Shown in pieces: positions 50,301-63,159 of a stretch of DNA of 64,000 bases. Where the stretch lies: contig NC_063271.1 of NCBI RefSeq assembly GCF_910591885.1, positions 7,247,001 to 7,311,000 of the forward strand, written 5' to 3'. The translations under genes and the position numbers were made by a program. The DNA comes from Bombus terrestris (taxonomy: Eukaryota > Arthropoda > Insecta > Hymenoptera > Apidae). The notes under the pieces were generated by a model. The model worked only from the letters and a program-made list of their open reading frames with translations. It was not told the DNA's origin and searched no databases. Positions within the stretch are counted from its first letter, which is position 1. Each line of letters opens with the position of its first letter.

Positions 50301-52629
50301 TGATAATCCGATCGCCGACCAAGAAATTTTGGGAGAATTGGAAAGGGACCGTTTGTTGGTTTTTACTCCATCCAGGTTTGTATATCAATGTATGAATCAA
50401 TTAATTAATGCATGTAATGTATGAATAATGTACGGTGATATATAAATGTGTTTTAGGATCAATTTTAGCTAATATTTGAGTATCACGGTTTCTTCAAACT
50501 AAAATGAGACTATAATAACTATAATGAAGAATACAAATTTAAAGCGTTATTTATTAATATTTAAAAGTTATTAATTATTATTAATATTTATAAAAGCTAC
50601 TATTAATGCTTAAAAATAGTTTGTCTCTGTAGAAAACAAATCTAGGTCAGCCTAAGCGACAGCAATCCTTGAACCTAACGATACATCCGGCCATTTCATA
50701 ATAAATAACTTTCTAAATAAAACTCTATTTTAATAAAATTCAACTTGAGAAAGGCCGACTTATCAATTCTTACAAAGTATTTCCATTATTCAACATCATG
50801 CATTGTGTTTTTTCTACTTAATATATCTCTAAATGGATAAGTATTTAATACAATATAATTATTTAAGTATTAAGGACTTAAAAGGCAGCATTTAATATGA
50901 AGATGCATCAAAAGTATTAATATATATCATTATTGACTGTTAATAGTAACAGTAACTCTGTAAGAAATGATTTTAAATCCTTATTACTTTAAAATAGTTC
51001 TTAATTGTCTATTTTAGATTAGTTGGTGGGAAAAGAATGGTTTGTTACGATGATCGCTATATTTTGAAACTGGCGGTGGAAATCGATGGTATTGTTGTCA
51101 GCAATGATAATTACAGAGATTTGGCACAGGAAAATCCGGAATTTCGAAAAGTTGTGGAAGAAAGAATTTTGATGTATACTTTCGTAAACGATCGCTTTAT
51201 GCCACCAGACGATCCACTAGGTAGAAGCGGTCCCACTTTAGACAATTTTTTGAGAACTTTTCCCAAAAGATCTGATCCAGCACCACCTTGTCCATATGCG
51301 AAGGTACGTTAAATATTGTCTAGATTTTATCAAATTATTTAAATAATAACTAATTCTGTAAGTATTTGAAGAATTTATTAGAAACAACAATAATCAAGAA
51401 AGTGAGATAATATTAATCAAAGATAATCCTTTTCATTGTAGAAATGCACTTATGGAAATAAGTGTAAATTTCGACATCCAGAAAGAGGTCTTCATCCTCA
51501 AAAATCAGTTACAGAGAAGTTAGTAGAACATGTACAAAAGCAGCTTCAAGTAAGAGGTTCAAGTCCAAATGTATTTTTATCCAGCAATATATCGACCAAT
51601 GCGTTTCAACATCAACCACTTTGTAAAACCAAATCAACGGTAACTACCAGTATCCAACCATTACCTTCAGTTACAAAAAGCAGATCTGCAGAAAATGTCA
51701 CGCTTGATCAACCAATGAATTCCACGATACACGGTTTACAAGTGCCACCTACTACAAGTTCTCAAGGTATTAGGATTTTCACTAACGTATTTATTTTAAT
51801 GCAAAATAAATAATATTTATATTATTCTTATTTGCTTCTACTAAAACAAACTAATTTTTATTAATAATAGGTTATCGTTCTTCCTGTCGATCGACAGGAA
51901 GATTGAATAAACCAGAAGCAGAGCCACCAAATATACATAAGAAACTGCAGAGGCAATTAACTTTAAATCCAGTGTACGATCCTCGACTTCACCAACTGAG
52001 ACAATACCAGCAAGCATCTCAAACAAGTTCATTATCACAACAAACTGCAATAACATCTTCCACAGCACAGCACAGAGCCTTAAGTAGACATTCTAGTAAC
52101 GAATCAGCCTACAGAGCTGGCATAAAGTGAGTTCTTATTTTCTCTACAATTCTTATATTATAATATTGATTGTAAGATTCAATATCATAATATTAAATGC
52201 CATAATAATTAAGCGGGAATGACGAACAAGAAAAATTTGTTTACAATCGTAATTAATTAAACAAGTGTTTAATTGCTTAGTTGGGATCGTTCTGAAGGAG
52301 GGCAGTGTCATCAACACGTAACACGTATTGCTTCGGCGCCTGATTCTTACCAAGCTTGGTTATCAAATAATTCGAACTTGGCTGTACCATCAGGATCGAG
52401 TCAACGGCTGGGTGCTTCAGATTCGCAGTTAAATGTCCCTACATCTCCCCTGTATTCGGCTATGTCGACGGATATGTTAAGGGATTTTTTCGATACCAGA
52501 ACAAAAATACATTACCATTTGGCAAATATCTTTCCTGAAGAACATGTGAGAACTGCTATGCTAATTCATCCATTTGAAACAGATCCAATCGAAATCTGTG
52601 TTGCTATTTTGAAAATGTATCCCCAATAA
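44317..52629 (+). CDS. Regnase/ZC3H12-family endoribonuclease (MCPIP-like)
   Basis: Eight exons join in frame: 44317-44334, 47157-47285, 48010-48118, 49910-50375, 51018-51303, 51442-51766, 51871-52126 and 52281-52629, giving 645 residues. Domains: an acidic N-terminus; a UBA-like helical region about 87-129 (YTARVEFALKLGYTERLVQTAL); a PIN/NYN nuclease from about 163, with acidic residues Asp168 (VVIDGSNVA), Asp252/Asp253 (VCYDDRY) and Asp271 (SNDNYRDL), matching the catalytic set of human Regnase-1; a CCCH finger Cys332-x5-Cys338-x5-Cys344-x3-His348; a Ser/Gln-rich linker; and a conserved C-terminal helical domain. The family cleaves stem-loops in inflammatory mRNAs. The start is uncertain: the frame is open upstream to another ATG at 44227. 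The first exon chosen encodes only six residues, before a 2.8 kb intron. Confidence 0.94.
48562..48686 (+). other. Exon-like segment in a Regnase intron (possible cryptic or poison exon)
   Basis: A pyrimidine tract and TTTTAG acceptor precede 125 bases that end at a consensus donor, GTGAGT at 48687. The segment is richer in G+C than the intron around it. Spliced after the 48010-48118 exon (phase 1), the frame reads about 22 codons to a TGA, so inclusion would truncate the protein before the nuclease domain. One other frame is open throughout and would leave in the phase the next exon needs, but it has no ATG. Its use is unproven. Confidence 0.3.
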
Positions 52630-54693
52630 TGGAATAAGAACAATTTCGTACATTTATTTAATTCATATTTATTAAATGAATATATCAACAGATATACAGT
52701 TTTAAAATATTTCAAGAATATTGTAATATTCATCGACTTTAGACTCAGCATTGACTTTTATAAACAGATTAAGCAAATATTTGTTATACAATTAATACTT
52801 TTTTTAATATCTCTATACTCTATTTATTTTTCAAGAAGAGGAACAATCGTATTGAAAGTGTATTGAAAACCCCGCTACAATAATGAAACTCTTTAACTTT
52901 TAATTTTCATGTTTTAACCAATTCCAATAAAAAGTTGTTGTCAGAAATAACACTCATCAAGATTGCAAAGCCGTTCGACATGTAATTAAAACTATTTTCA
53001 TCATGTATGTACTGAAATTTGTTTACAAACGTGGAAAGGGTAGAAATGTAAGGATAGTAATTTAAATTTCACACAATTTTACTTATTTATAGTCATAATG
53101 TAGTTTTTAAATTAGATTAAGAGAAAATTATCAGTAAAACACAAAAATTTATAACTCTGTAACATAGAGCGTTAAAAATACTTAGAGTGTTTTAAACATA
53201 TTTCCATATTATCATTCAACAATTAACCGTATATGCAAATTCAAAGTAATAAGTTATAAGCCCGAGAACCAAATTCAACACTTTAGGTTATGTTCTATTG
53301 TAATTACCAAGTTGATGATCTGAGAGTATTTATTACACCTTTTATCTCTTTTGTGTGCAAAAGTACATGTAACCGTGTACTTACACTAACAAACCATTCC
53401 TATCTTTATACGTATTGAGAAAACAAAGTATATTTATTTTGAATAAAATTGCTCGTTTTTTATTATAATTAAATTTTTTACTTTATTGAATATATACATA
53501 TTACTAATATACTCTCTTTTTATTAAAGCTTTAGAGTTTAAGAAAAACTAACAGTTTTCTTCTATTTTACACGAAAGTTAATAAATTATTTGAATATACA
53601 TACATATATAATTCACATGTAAAAAATTTCTTCGTTCAGGGAGCGCTCAAAATAAACTTGAGTAGATGTAATATAAAACATGCACATAAATAGTTTTACA
53701 GTTTTTATATTGTATAATTTGTATTTTCTACATTCAGAATAATATTTTATAATAATTTAACCACGAAATCAGAATTTATTAATACGAATGACTTGTATGC
53801 GGAGTACATAAAACATCTTTTACTGCAACTCTAAAAGTTTATTACATATGAAATGTTTATTAAATATTAAATATAAAATTGTCTTATTTAATGCTACGAC
53901 CTGTTTATTCAGTGTGTCATAATATTACCCACGAAAATCCTCACGTTTTAATACCTTCGGGACGTACAGTCTTAATACACATATATATATGTGTATATGT
54001 TTCATTTTTATGAGTGTATTATCGATTTTGATTTTTTATTAAAACTTTTTTCCACATTATAACTCGAATTATTATTTTTAACTGTATATATCGTTTCGTG
54101 ATATTTCTGATATTTATTGAGAACTGAAGTTTAAACATATTAATAACTTAAAATTAATAACTTAAGCAACGGGAATTTACATTGTTCATATTTTTAAACT
54201 GCAAATTTTTTAAGGAGCTATATTATTTTAGATAATACATTAAGCTAAATTATTAAATAAACGATTATAGATAAATATTAAACAAATTTTCGTGAATATT
54301 TTTCTTACATCACTGTTTATATATTCTACAAGATATATATATATATATATTTTTTTTATAAATAAATATTAATATCCTAATAGAACATTACACAAGATAT
54401 AATCTCCTAAAGGTATGTATCGAAATACAATAATTAACCGAAGGTATAAAACCATCTTTTCAAAAATTAAATTTTGGTTTTTATAATTATAGTACATATG
54501 TATGTGATACAATTTTATGTATACCACAATTTTTACCGAATTAGGAGGGGAAGGCTGATATTTAACGTTTAATGTAACGTTTAATGGCAAACTTGTTAGC
54601 TACAGGATTCATCAACATTTTGTATTTTCCTAAAGAATTCATATCTTAGTGTCTTAAAGATATTGAATTGTGGCGACCAAAATTTAGACCATA
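52630..54693. other. 3' flank of the Regnase-like gene
   Basis: AT-rich sequence with several AATAAA hexamers (one near 52926) and no coding exon. The 3' UTR end cannot be fixed. TA microsatellites lie near 53983 and 54333-54349. Confidence 0.4.
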
Positions 54694-55094
54694 ATCAGAA
54701 GTTTTGTCAAATTCTTTATACTTTAAAATAAAAATAAATTATCAGAATAATTAATATCAGATAATAATAATAATTATTAATAATAATAATTATTAATATC
54801 AGAATAATTAATCAGAAGTTTTGTCAAATTCTTTATACTTTAAAATAAAAATAAATTATCAGAATAATTAATATCAGATAATAATAATAATTATTAATAA
54901 TAATAATTATTAATATCAGAATAATTAATCAGAAGTTTTGTCAAATTCTTTATACTTTAAAATAAAAATAAATTATCAGAATAATTAATATCAGATAATA
55001 ATAATAATTATTAATAATAATAATTATTAATATCAGAATAATTAATCAGAAGTTTTGTCAAATTCTTTATACTTTAAAATAAAAATAAATTATC
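54694..55094 (+). repeat. 117-bp tandem repeat, about 3.4 copies
   Basis: Copies begin at 54694, 54811, 54928 and 55045, each with ATCAGAAGTTTTGTCAAATT; the period is exactly 117 bases and the copies look identical by eye. Each unit contains a self-complementary ATAATAATAATTATTAAT core that could fold into hairpins. The last copy is cut short after ATAAATTATC. It lies between the Regnase-like and ADAMTS genes. Confidence 0.95.
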
Positions 55095-56110
55095 TTTAAA
55101 TATATGTCGGAGATAAAAGAACATCGGAACCTTCCCTTTGGAACTTTGGGAAGACCCCTAGTACCGTAAATTAGATTTCACCGTAGCCATATTAAAAAAC
55201 TGTTGTCATTCGATCCTACTGTACTTATTTGAAATTTATGATAGCGAGCTCGGGCTCAAGGCGACAACCAATCGCCGAACGTATCGCGGTCGAGGGATGA
55301 ACGTTTTGTTTAACAAAGGTATGAAGTAACTCTACAGCTCTCTTTAAAAGGAATATTTGGGGTGGGGCACGACGGTAAGCATTTTAACGATTTTTTTCCC
55401 GTGGCTCGCCACACGCAGACTCTATTCTTTGAGTAAGATGATTACCAGATGTCGACGCGTCTCCACAGTACATGTTCAGCTAGCCCAAGGACCCGCTATA
55501 AATCTTCAGATTTGTTTAATTAAAGTCCTTCAAACCGACAAACAGTCCTCGTTCCAACTACGAGAAAATAGGAGAAATTTTCTCACGAACGACGCTTCCT
55601 CCTCTCGAACTCTCTCTTAAGGGCGGCTAGCACCCTTCCCTAACCACCAACATTGAAATAGACCAATTAACAGTAACGCCAATTTCCCTCACTTTCCGAA
55701 CGAAGGCTTTTCTCCACGAATCCGATGATTTCGTGCCTTTAGACACACCCATTATAGTTTTTCTCGGCAGCGTTACCGTGATTGGAGGACGACTTTCCCA
55801 TACGATCTCTAAGACGAGTCAAGTAACTCCCGGATACGTAGTGATTGCCCCATGCATTAACATTGAGTACAACTTAGACGCTGAAGGAAAGTAGAGTTCG
55901 TCATCCCATTGACCGCGGATTCGTTAGTGAGCCTAGGATCATTGTCATTAGCTTCTCGAGTATCCAATTATCGCGATTACTTGTCCAATTCCATCATAGT
56001 CATATTTGCACTAGTAAATATCTCCTCTATTGCATAATGATCACGTCTAGCGCCAATAGGGATTCGTTTCACGCCCTTAACCCTAACTCTAATCTCAACG
56101 CCAACCCGAC
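55095..56110. other. GC-richer segment, possible solo LTR or other repeat
   Basis: The base composition changes sharply here and stays mixed, without a sustained open frame. A possible TATA element (CTATAAATC, near 55496) lies before CT-rich sequence. TG...CA-like limits can be proposed near 55201 and 56110, but I found no matching target duplication. An LTR, another repeat family or a conserved noncoding region would all fit. Confidence 0.25.
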
Positions 56111-56514
56111 ATATATAATATAAAATATATCATAAAAATAATACGTATATCGACATATTCTAGTATCTAGAACAATACTGATCCTACTTTTATTTCTTTT
56201 CTAACAGTAATAGTAATCATTTTCCTGTCGAAGTAAGCGCGAGAAGTACAGAATGGAAAATTTAATTAAAGAAAAAATGGTTTCATATTTACGATCTTTA
56301 TGATACACTAACGGATGTAACACAACACAAATATAAAGTTTCTTAGAAACTTGTTAGAAATTTTACATGGTATAAATACAATTTGTTCTATGTTTTTAAC
56401 AGCTTTTAATGCCAATTTTCATTGCTTCGTTTATTACGCCTCTCCACGAATTCAATTTATCAGAAATAGCGATAAACGTGTCAAACGTTTCATTTCGAAC
56501 TTTTTAAATGCAAT

Positions 56515-59500
56515 TTAAGTTTGCAGTATACGATGCTTCCGATCGAAAAAGTTGGACAGCTCCAAGGTTTCGTTCCTTTCACAAGAGCGACAGCATTTTC
56601 GTTTAAATGCCGGCACGTCGCAGTAACGTCTCAAACTTGCTATAGAACAAAATCGATTCTTGTCTCTCCAGCAACGGGATGGAAATTCGATAGCCCTGGT
56701 CACGTGCTCCGTACAAGAACGTATTTCCGTCTTTACGGTCGACCCGTCGCATCTGTAAAACGATTCGTTTTCTGGAGGAATGCAACGGCCTATTCGCGAC
56801 TGTATACCCTTTCCGTTGTTCTTCGAGCACTGTAAAAAGAAAATATGATGCTCGAATACCGATCGTTGACAGTCGCATTTTTCATTATAATTATTTTTCG
56901 TTATAATTGGCCGCTATAGCGCGTTATTAAGTACACTGCGGATTTCTACGCTTATATAGAAAATTAAAAATTGCCAAAATGCCGAAGATTCACATGATAC
57001 GAGAAAATATATAAAATATGCAAAGTACAACAGCCGTCTGTAACACTTGCTAAGTAAGACAATTATCTATCGAGCTTCTACTTCTTACATTATCTTGAAA
57101 ATATGAATTTGCATAAAAATCAGCAGTCTAATTATTATTAATAGACATATTTGATTGGCAGATATTTCTGTAAATACATATAATCTACAAAATGTGAAAC
57201 TTAGTATATTGTTTTATTTATCATTTTTTTGTATCTTTAAACATTCCGCGTACTTTTCAAATCACAAGTTGAGCTTTGTATCCCTTCTTAACTACGGAAT
57301 TTACTTTAAACATATTAACAAATGAGGAATTGATTTCAATTTCTATGTCAATGAAACATTTGCTTATCGTTCCTGTTTAGCGTTATAAACTCTACAACTG
57401 TTGCATCATTTTTCTTTCAATATCCTCTTAATACTATCTACCTTGAAAGTAGATATCAGACTGTAATCTCTCACCGAGGACCAATTCGTAAATATCCAAT
57501 GTCCAGGACACGGTATCCTATTGCATTCTCTGCTACTCATAGGCATAGGGCTGGTTTCGCATATCGATGGCTGTACCATCGTTCGATACACTTCCAATTC
57601 GTTGTTTCTATTTACCTCTGTACCATTAAACCCTGAACGAACGCAATAAAGTTGCCGTAATTGCATACCAAACCTTCCACACGTGGTTGAACACGCTTCC
57701 CATGGACCTGGTAGCCATTTGAAAGTACAACTGTAATAAATCAAACAAATTGCTGGTCAACTTTTTGCCGGCACGTATCATCCTGTGTACTTTCATCGAC
57801 AATTTCGTATTCCATGGAAACGTGTGTTAGCGTTAATAAAATAACAAAGGGTCGATATAAATAAATATAAAGCTCGTCTTTTTCTTGTTCCTCCAACGTA
57901 CAGACCTACTCTACAAACTGTATATACGTGATACCTAAAGGCGTTGCACTTCTCTATCTCTTGAATCGGTTTGGTTGTCAGTGGACATTTTCTTCGCGAC
58001 ACTATTCTTCCGGTTTCCTCGTCTTTGCAGACTATCATCTTCTGACGCGTTCCACCGCCACAGCTGGCCGAGCAGAAGCTCCAACCTCCGAATAGCCATA
58101 CGTATCTATCCTTTGCATTCCTCTCATCGCGATTTAGAGAATATTCCAAAGAAACCGAAGTCGAGATTCCTCGTTGCAGTACGTTTCTCGGCACCACCAC
58201 CTACAAGAAATTGAAATTGATATCGGTAAAGCCCGAGGAATCAATGTACGTTCAGATACGAATCGAATAATCCAATCTATTGTAATTATGGATCGTGGAT
58301 TCGTCGCGTAAACTATTTCGTATCTTCGCGTGGAAATTGTGTAATCTTCTCGCGATATAGATATCATTAAGTATTACTGGATTTTGGATATTTTACTTTT
58401 CCTGTGTATTATGGTAATCGGTCAAGAAAGTTTGATTCGTGAGAATAAAATATCAAAGGTTTATCTCTTACCAAAACCACGACATCCTCGAACGCAGTAC
58501 CATCTGCCTGTATAAAATACGTGTTATTATCGCGTCTCTGAACGCGAAAAGCAGCGCCTTGTACGATCGTTAAATCTCGCTTACGAGAAGCTAAATTCTC
58601 CTGCACGTTCCGTCTTCTCCTACCGTCTCCTATCACGATCGTTAAATCGTCCGATTGGAAAAGTCGAGAGCCAGCCATCGAGATGTTCATGTTCAAATTG
58701 TGAGCGTCGCGTGGTATCACAGCGACGCGTGTCACCTCTGAAAGAATCACGAAGCGGATCAATCGTAATAATAAAAAATGTAATAACGAGCAAGTTATTG
58801 ATCGTAGAATCAACAGAAAGCTATCCTGCCCCGTAATAACGTTTTATAACGTTCGCGGATATTAAACGGATTTGTAAATATTATCTTTCAACAACGTTCG
58901 AGAAGCAATTTTACGATTAAGAACGATCGCGTATCATTCCTCGTGCTTTAACGAGTCTCGCGTTTCAAAGTAAGTTTCTATTTTTCCATTCAATTGGATT
59001 TCCTTAAACGAAAAGACCACGTTCCTAACGCGTTTGACTTTTACTTAAAAAAGTTTCCTCGCGAACCGAACAAATATGAAAAGCTGTCTTTGAAATTCGC
59101 GTTCCAAGGATCATCGTGTACCATGTTCGAAGAATAACCAAGTGCTGATAAATTATAAACGATAAGTTGATACAGAGGTTGCTTGATGATTAATTGACTC
59201 GTCTCGCTCACTCGACTCACGTCGGAGAATTTATATCAAAAACGAAGACGCACAAAAGTTTTAATCCTCCGGGCGAATTGAACTAGCAACTAATCGCTCC
59301 GCTCTCGCCGCTCCTCTCTTTTTAAACTAATTAAGAAAGTTGTATCCCTCTCCGCTTGCCCGACTGTCCGACTTCGAAGGAAACTTCATCGCCACTTGCA
59401 ACAACTCATTTTGAACGGAGACCGGACTGACCTCGTCGAAGCTTCCGCTGAAACTTGTTGACGATATTCTCGCAGCTCGAATTGTCACCATCGCACACTC

Positions 59501-62500
59501 CACACGTGTCCAACGCTTTCTTCGACCCTAGCACACGGTCGCATCCCATCCGATGGCACTCGCCCTGCCGAAGGAATTTCATTTTTTATCAGTAACAATT
59601 AAGAACAAGGAAGAACTTCGACACGCGGATCGATCCATGAAGCAGCGACGAGTCACGTTTTCTCTTTCTTTGAAGTCGGAGAAAGACAGAGAGGAACGTG
59701 TTCGCGTCTTTTCTGCAAGCGCAGTTTCTTCTTCGATATGTACGAACACTTCTCTTTATTTATCATCTTTCACGAGCACTTACCACGGGCAAATATTGAT
59801 CCTTTGGAATAAAATTCGTTTGTTCGAAGATTCGATTTAGACGACTGAGATGGTCGAGCTGGTATAAAAGGGAAAATATACCGTCGTGTTAAATCGAACC
59901 CGGATCTTTCGCCGAAATCGAGTGCCAGGTAGATGTGCGCACATGCGATTCGACTGTGCGTATCAAGTTGTGCCGAAAGTTTCTTACAATTTCTTCTTTC
60001 ATATTGGTTTATCGAATTACGTATCCAACGTGAATATTGTATCGAATTGATACGTATGAATTATGTATGCATATTTGTCGTATCGCTACAAAGTGGATCG
60101 TACGTAGTTCGATAGAATGATATAAAACGACGAACGTTGCGCGTCCGTTATTTCCTTGTAAAACGAAGGAAACTTTTCGGGCTGCTGGATACATCAAACG
60201 AGAAAGTCGTACGCGCATCGAGACGATGCTTGTCAAATACCAAAGGTCGTGTTTCTTGAGAGCATCGTTTTACCGGATAAAGGCCTGTTCCAATCAAGGC
60301 GGTAGCGTCGAAGGTAGATTCTTATTCCCTTAAAGTAAAAATAGTTGTCGTGAAACTCGTGGCAAATGCGAACGTTAATACGGATAAACCGTAAACGTTA
60401 ATAGCCGATCGTTGAATTTCTCGCCTGGTTTTCGGCAAATTGCATTGCTGCTACGCGAATATAATTCTTGATGCGTTTTGACGATCTGTATGTTTAAACA
60501 TGTTGAAGGATACGGGAATTTACATAATTGAATTACCGTGTATGCTGAGCTGATCCTCGCCGCATAGAAGCACACTTCGCGTCTACGTATTACGAACATT
60601 TTCGAAGCACGAACCTTCAACATTGCAGGATATACTTAAACTTCTTGATACAGCTTAGTTTCTGCGATAGAGTGTGCCATTCTGTCGCTGGAAAAATTAC
60701 TTTGTATCTTTATCGACAGTTTCGACAGCAGTGGATTATTCTCAAGTACGTTCGTCCATGCGAAGATATTATAAACACGCGCAACTCCTCCAACGTACAA
60801 GTTTGAAGAATAACGCGCAACGCGTCGTGTAATACGCGTATGGGAAGCGTAAGGAGATACTGTTAATTCTAATCGTTACCTTGTACGATCGAAGCGATAG
60901 GAAAAAGGGAAGGATATCATAGGTCTGACAAAGGACAATTCGTTGTTCGTCGTGGAGAAAATTCCCTGATTATTAGCGTTAATATGTCGTATTATATCTG
61001 CTATTAATTGCTATAAAGCAGAAAGGAGCAGCCCGTATTTGTTGTTCAAAATCTGCAATCAGAGAAATTGTAGATTTAGCAGAGAAAGGAGAAGAAACGA
61101 GAAAGGAGAAGAAGACGTAGAAAGAAATCTGACAGTGAACGATTCGTACTGAAATGGAAGCAACAGATGAAGATAAAATATCATGTCCGAATATTGGAGT
61201 AACTGTACGTAAACTGTTTGTACTCTGACAGTTCCGACAAATTCAGTTTTACTGTACTTTTAATCTTGTTATGGAACGTTTCACTTTACCTGTATACATA
61301 TATTCGTGGATCCGTAGGAGCATGGTGTGCCATCGATTAAATGCTTCCTGGTGTGAAATATCTCGCCTGTCTCTTTGCTTTTGCAGATCAATCGACATCT
61401 CAGATTCTCCTGATCGGACACGTACGGCAGCCAGGTCACGTCATTATTGGATCGAACTCTTTCCAGATATAAAATATTACCGAGTTTGGTGCACTGTTGA
61501 GCTCTGAGATCGATAGGAGCTAAACACTTTGGTAGGTCGCAAAGTCTGCAATCATCGCTGGGACCTGAACAATATTTCCCGCCGTAAGCAGGCCTTTGAA
61601 CAAGAAAGCTGCCTTCAATAGTCGAGACACGAACGTTTTCTACAATATTCGTTTCAAAATTCTTCCCTTCGCTCCGATAAAATACCCAGACGTTCTCGTC
61701 GTCGTTTTATCTTGCGTTTCAATTTTTCTTTAAATCGAATTTTAATAATTCTTGCAAAGATTCTGTTTGTAGCGTACCATCGAAATGGCACATCCATTGT
61801 TAAAAAAGAATTTTGAAACGATTCGAGAGAACTTGAATTACAAACGTCGCTATTAGGTAATCCAAATACTAACAAAGGTTTATTGCATTTTCTCGTTCGA
61901 CACTGTACTCCTACTCCGCAAGTCCTCGAACATTTCTCCCAGCCGCTCCAAGCGCTCCAACCTCCGTCTCTCGGTTTATTTAGTATTATACCGAAATCGA
62001 AGCTCTTTCTATTCGTCGACTGACATCGACCGTTTATACACCACTGAAATATTTATACTGTACTGTATATAACGTGTATTGATACATGATAACATACTAA
62101 TCGTGTCTACTATGGTACGTATGCTATTTATTCGCTACTAATTATCGTAATTAATTAAAAAAATTGTTTCCTTGCGAGATAACTCTTTAACGCGTCCGCA
62201 GTGAGAAGTGCAACGAAGGCAGTTATAAACGCGTTGATTAAACCGTGCTAATCGTTCATTTCGTTTTCGTTATACTTATCGTTCATCAGTAGACTGTAGA
62301 TATCTACGCAAATTCGTATCTCCATGAAGACGACTTAAAAAGTGGGCTCTAGATAAACAATTGTTCCGTTATTATTTATTGCCATTTCGGCATCCTGTGC
62401 ATCTTCTCGTCTGCAAATCTTTTTTATATAAATATTATATAATTATAATATTATATTTTATAATATTATATAATTATTATATAACATTAATATAAAATAT

Positions 62501-63159
62501 TATATAATATTATATTTATAATATTATATATTATAATTATATTTTATATAAATATAAAACGTATCAACGTAAAACTCCGCGGTTTAATTATTAATAACCA
62601 AGTTAAACTACCTGCTGTCGCTTTACCTTCGAGTCACCGCATAATGTGCCCTCCAGAGGCGGTCCCTTCTTAGTCTTGCATGTTTCAGACACGTTACTGT
62701 TACCGCACCACAGACGAGAACACGGTTCCGCCACGTCGAAGGTCTTGCAGTGCTCGTAACTGAATTTGATGGAAAACTCGTTATCGAAAGACCGAGCAAC
62801 GATAATTTGCGTATGAAACGTACCCTTCGCCGAATTCCATGCGACACTGCTCGTCCATCGTAAACGTCTCGCGAATGGTGTCTCTCAGTTGGGAGAGGCC
62901 ATCGTGCTTCGGCTTATTCGACAAACAGGACCACCGTCTGCAAGTACCTATTTTAGGAGTATGTAATTCTAAGAAGGATATTCTTGTGTAGAACGAGCAT
63001 CCTTACCTCACTCTACGATGGAACTCCTTTTTCGAGCAAGGGGACCAATAAAAATGATGGAACGTGGCAGCGACCATCGGTGCCATCACGCTTCCTCGAG
63101 ATCCCTCTTCCTTGCACGCGTTTCCGGTCGTTTCATCTCCGTCGTGAGTCAGACCTAGA
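56515..63159 (-). CDS. ADAMTS-2/3/14-like metalloprotease (procollagen N-proteinase type), 5' part missing
   Basis: Ten exons join in frame: 63159-63007, 62937-62824, 62759-62627, 62043-61874, 61593-61290, 59564-59432, 58737-58472, 58200-57935, 57730-57475 and 56829-56515, giving 702 residues and a TAA at 56517-56515. Order: end of the metalloprotease (GLTHDGD with the third zinc His, and Met-turn VMAPMV), disintegrin-like region (DEQCRMEFGEGYEHC...CKTKKGPPLEG), TSP1-1, Cys-rich region, CGVCDGDNSSC, spacer, TSP1-2 (FCSASCGGG), TSP1-3 (ACSTTCGRFG), TSP1-4, and a PLAC domain (RCWRDKNRFC...KRKCCRSC). CKTKKGPPLEG, CGRFGMQ and CPGHW are features of the ADAMTS-2/3/14 branch, which removes procollagen propeptides. 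The HExxH exon, prodomain and signal peptide must lie beyond 64000. The protein ends about 20 residues after PLAC, shorter than vertebrate members. Confidence 0.92.
62430..62556. repeat. Self-complementary TATAATATTAT tract
   Basis: About 125 bases made almost only of A and T, as repeated ATAATATTATAT units that pair with themselves. It lies in the ADAMTS intron between 62044 and 62626, in otherwise GC-richer sequence. It looks like an expanded low-complexity repeat. Confidence 0.85.

Noticed and set aside
54694..55094. Could the regular repeats be a CRISPR array?
   Set aside because: Units are 117 bases, contiguous and identical by eye with no unique spacers, in an insect nuclear genome.
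56521..56835. Plus-strand 104-codon frame over the PLAC exon
   Set aside because: Antisense to the last ADAMTS exon, whose Cys pattern is clearly real on the minus strand.
61654..61875. Minus-strand frame reading through after TSP1-1 of the ADAMTS gene
   Set aside because: It is intron read-through: splicing GTTAGT at 61873 to the acceptor before 61593 restores a Cys-rich ADAMTS sequence in frame.
62430..62556. Hairpin-like AT tract as a microRNA precursor
   Set aside because: Low-complexity self-complementarity of TATAAT repeats, no defined stem and loop.
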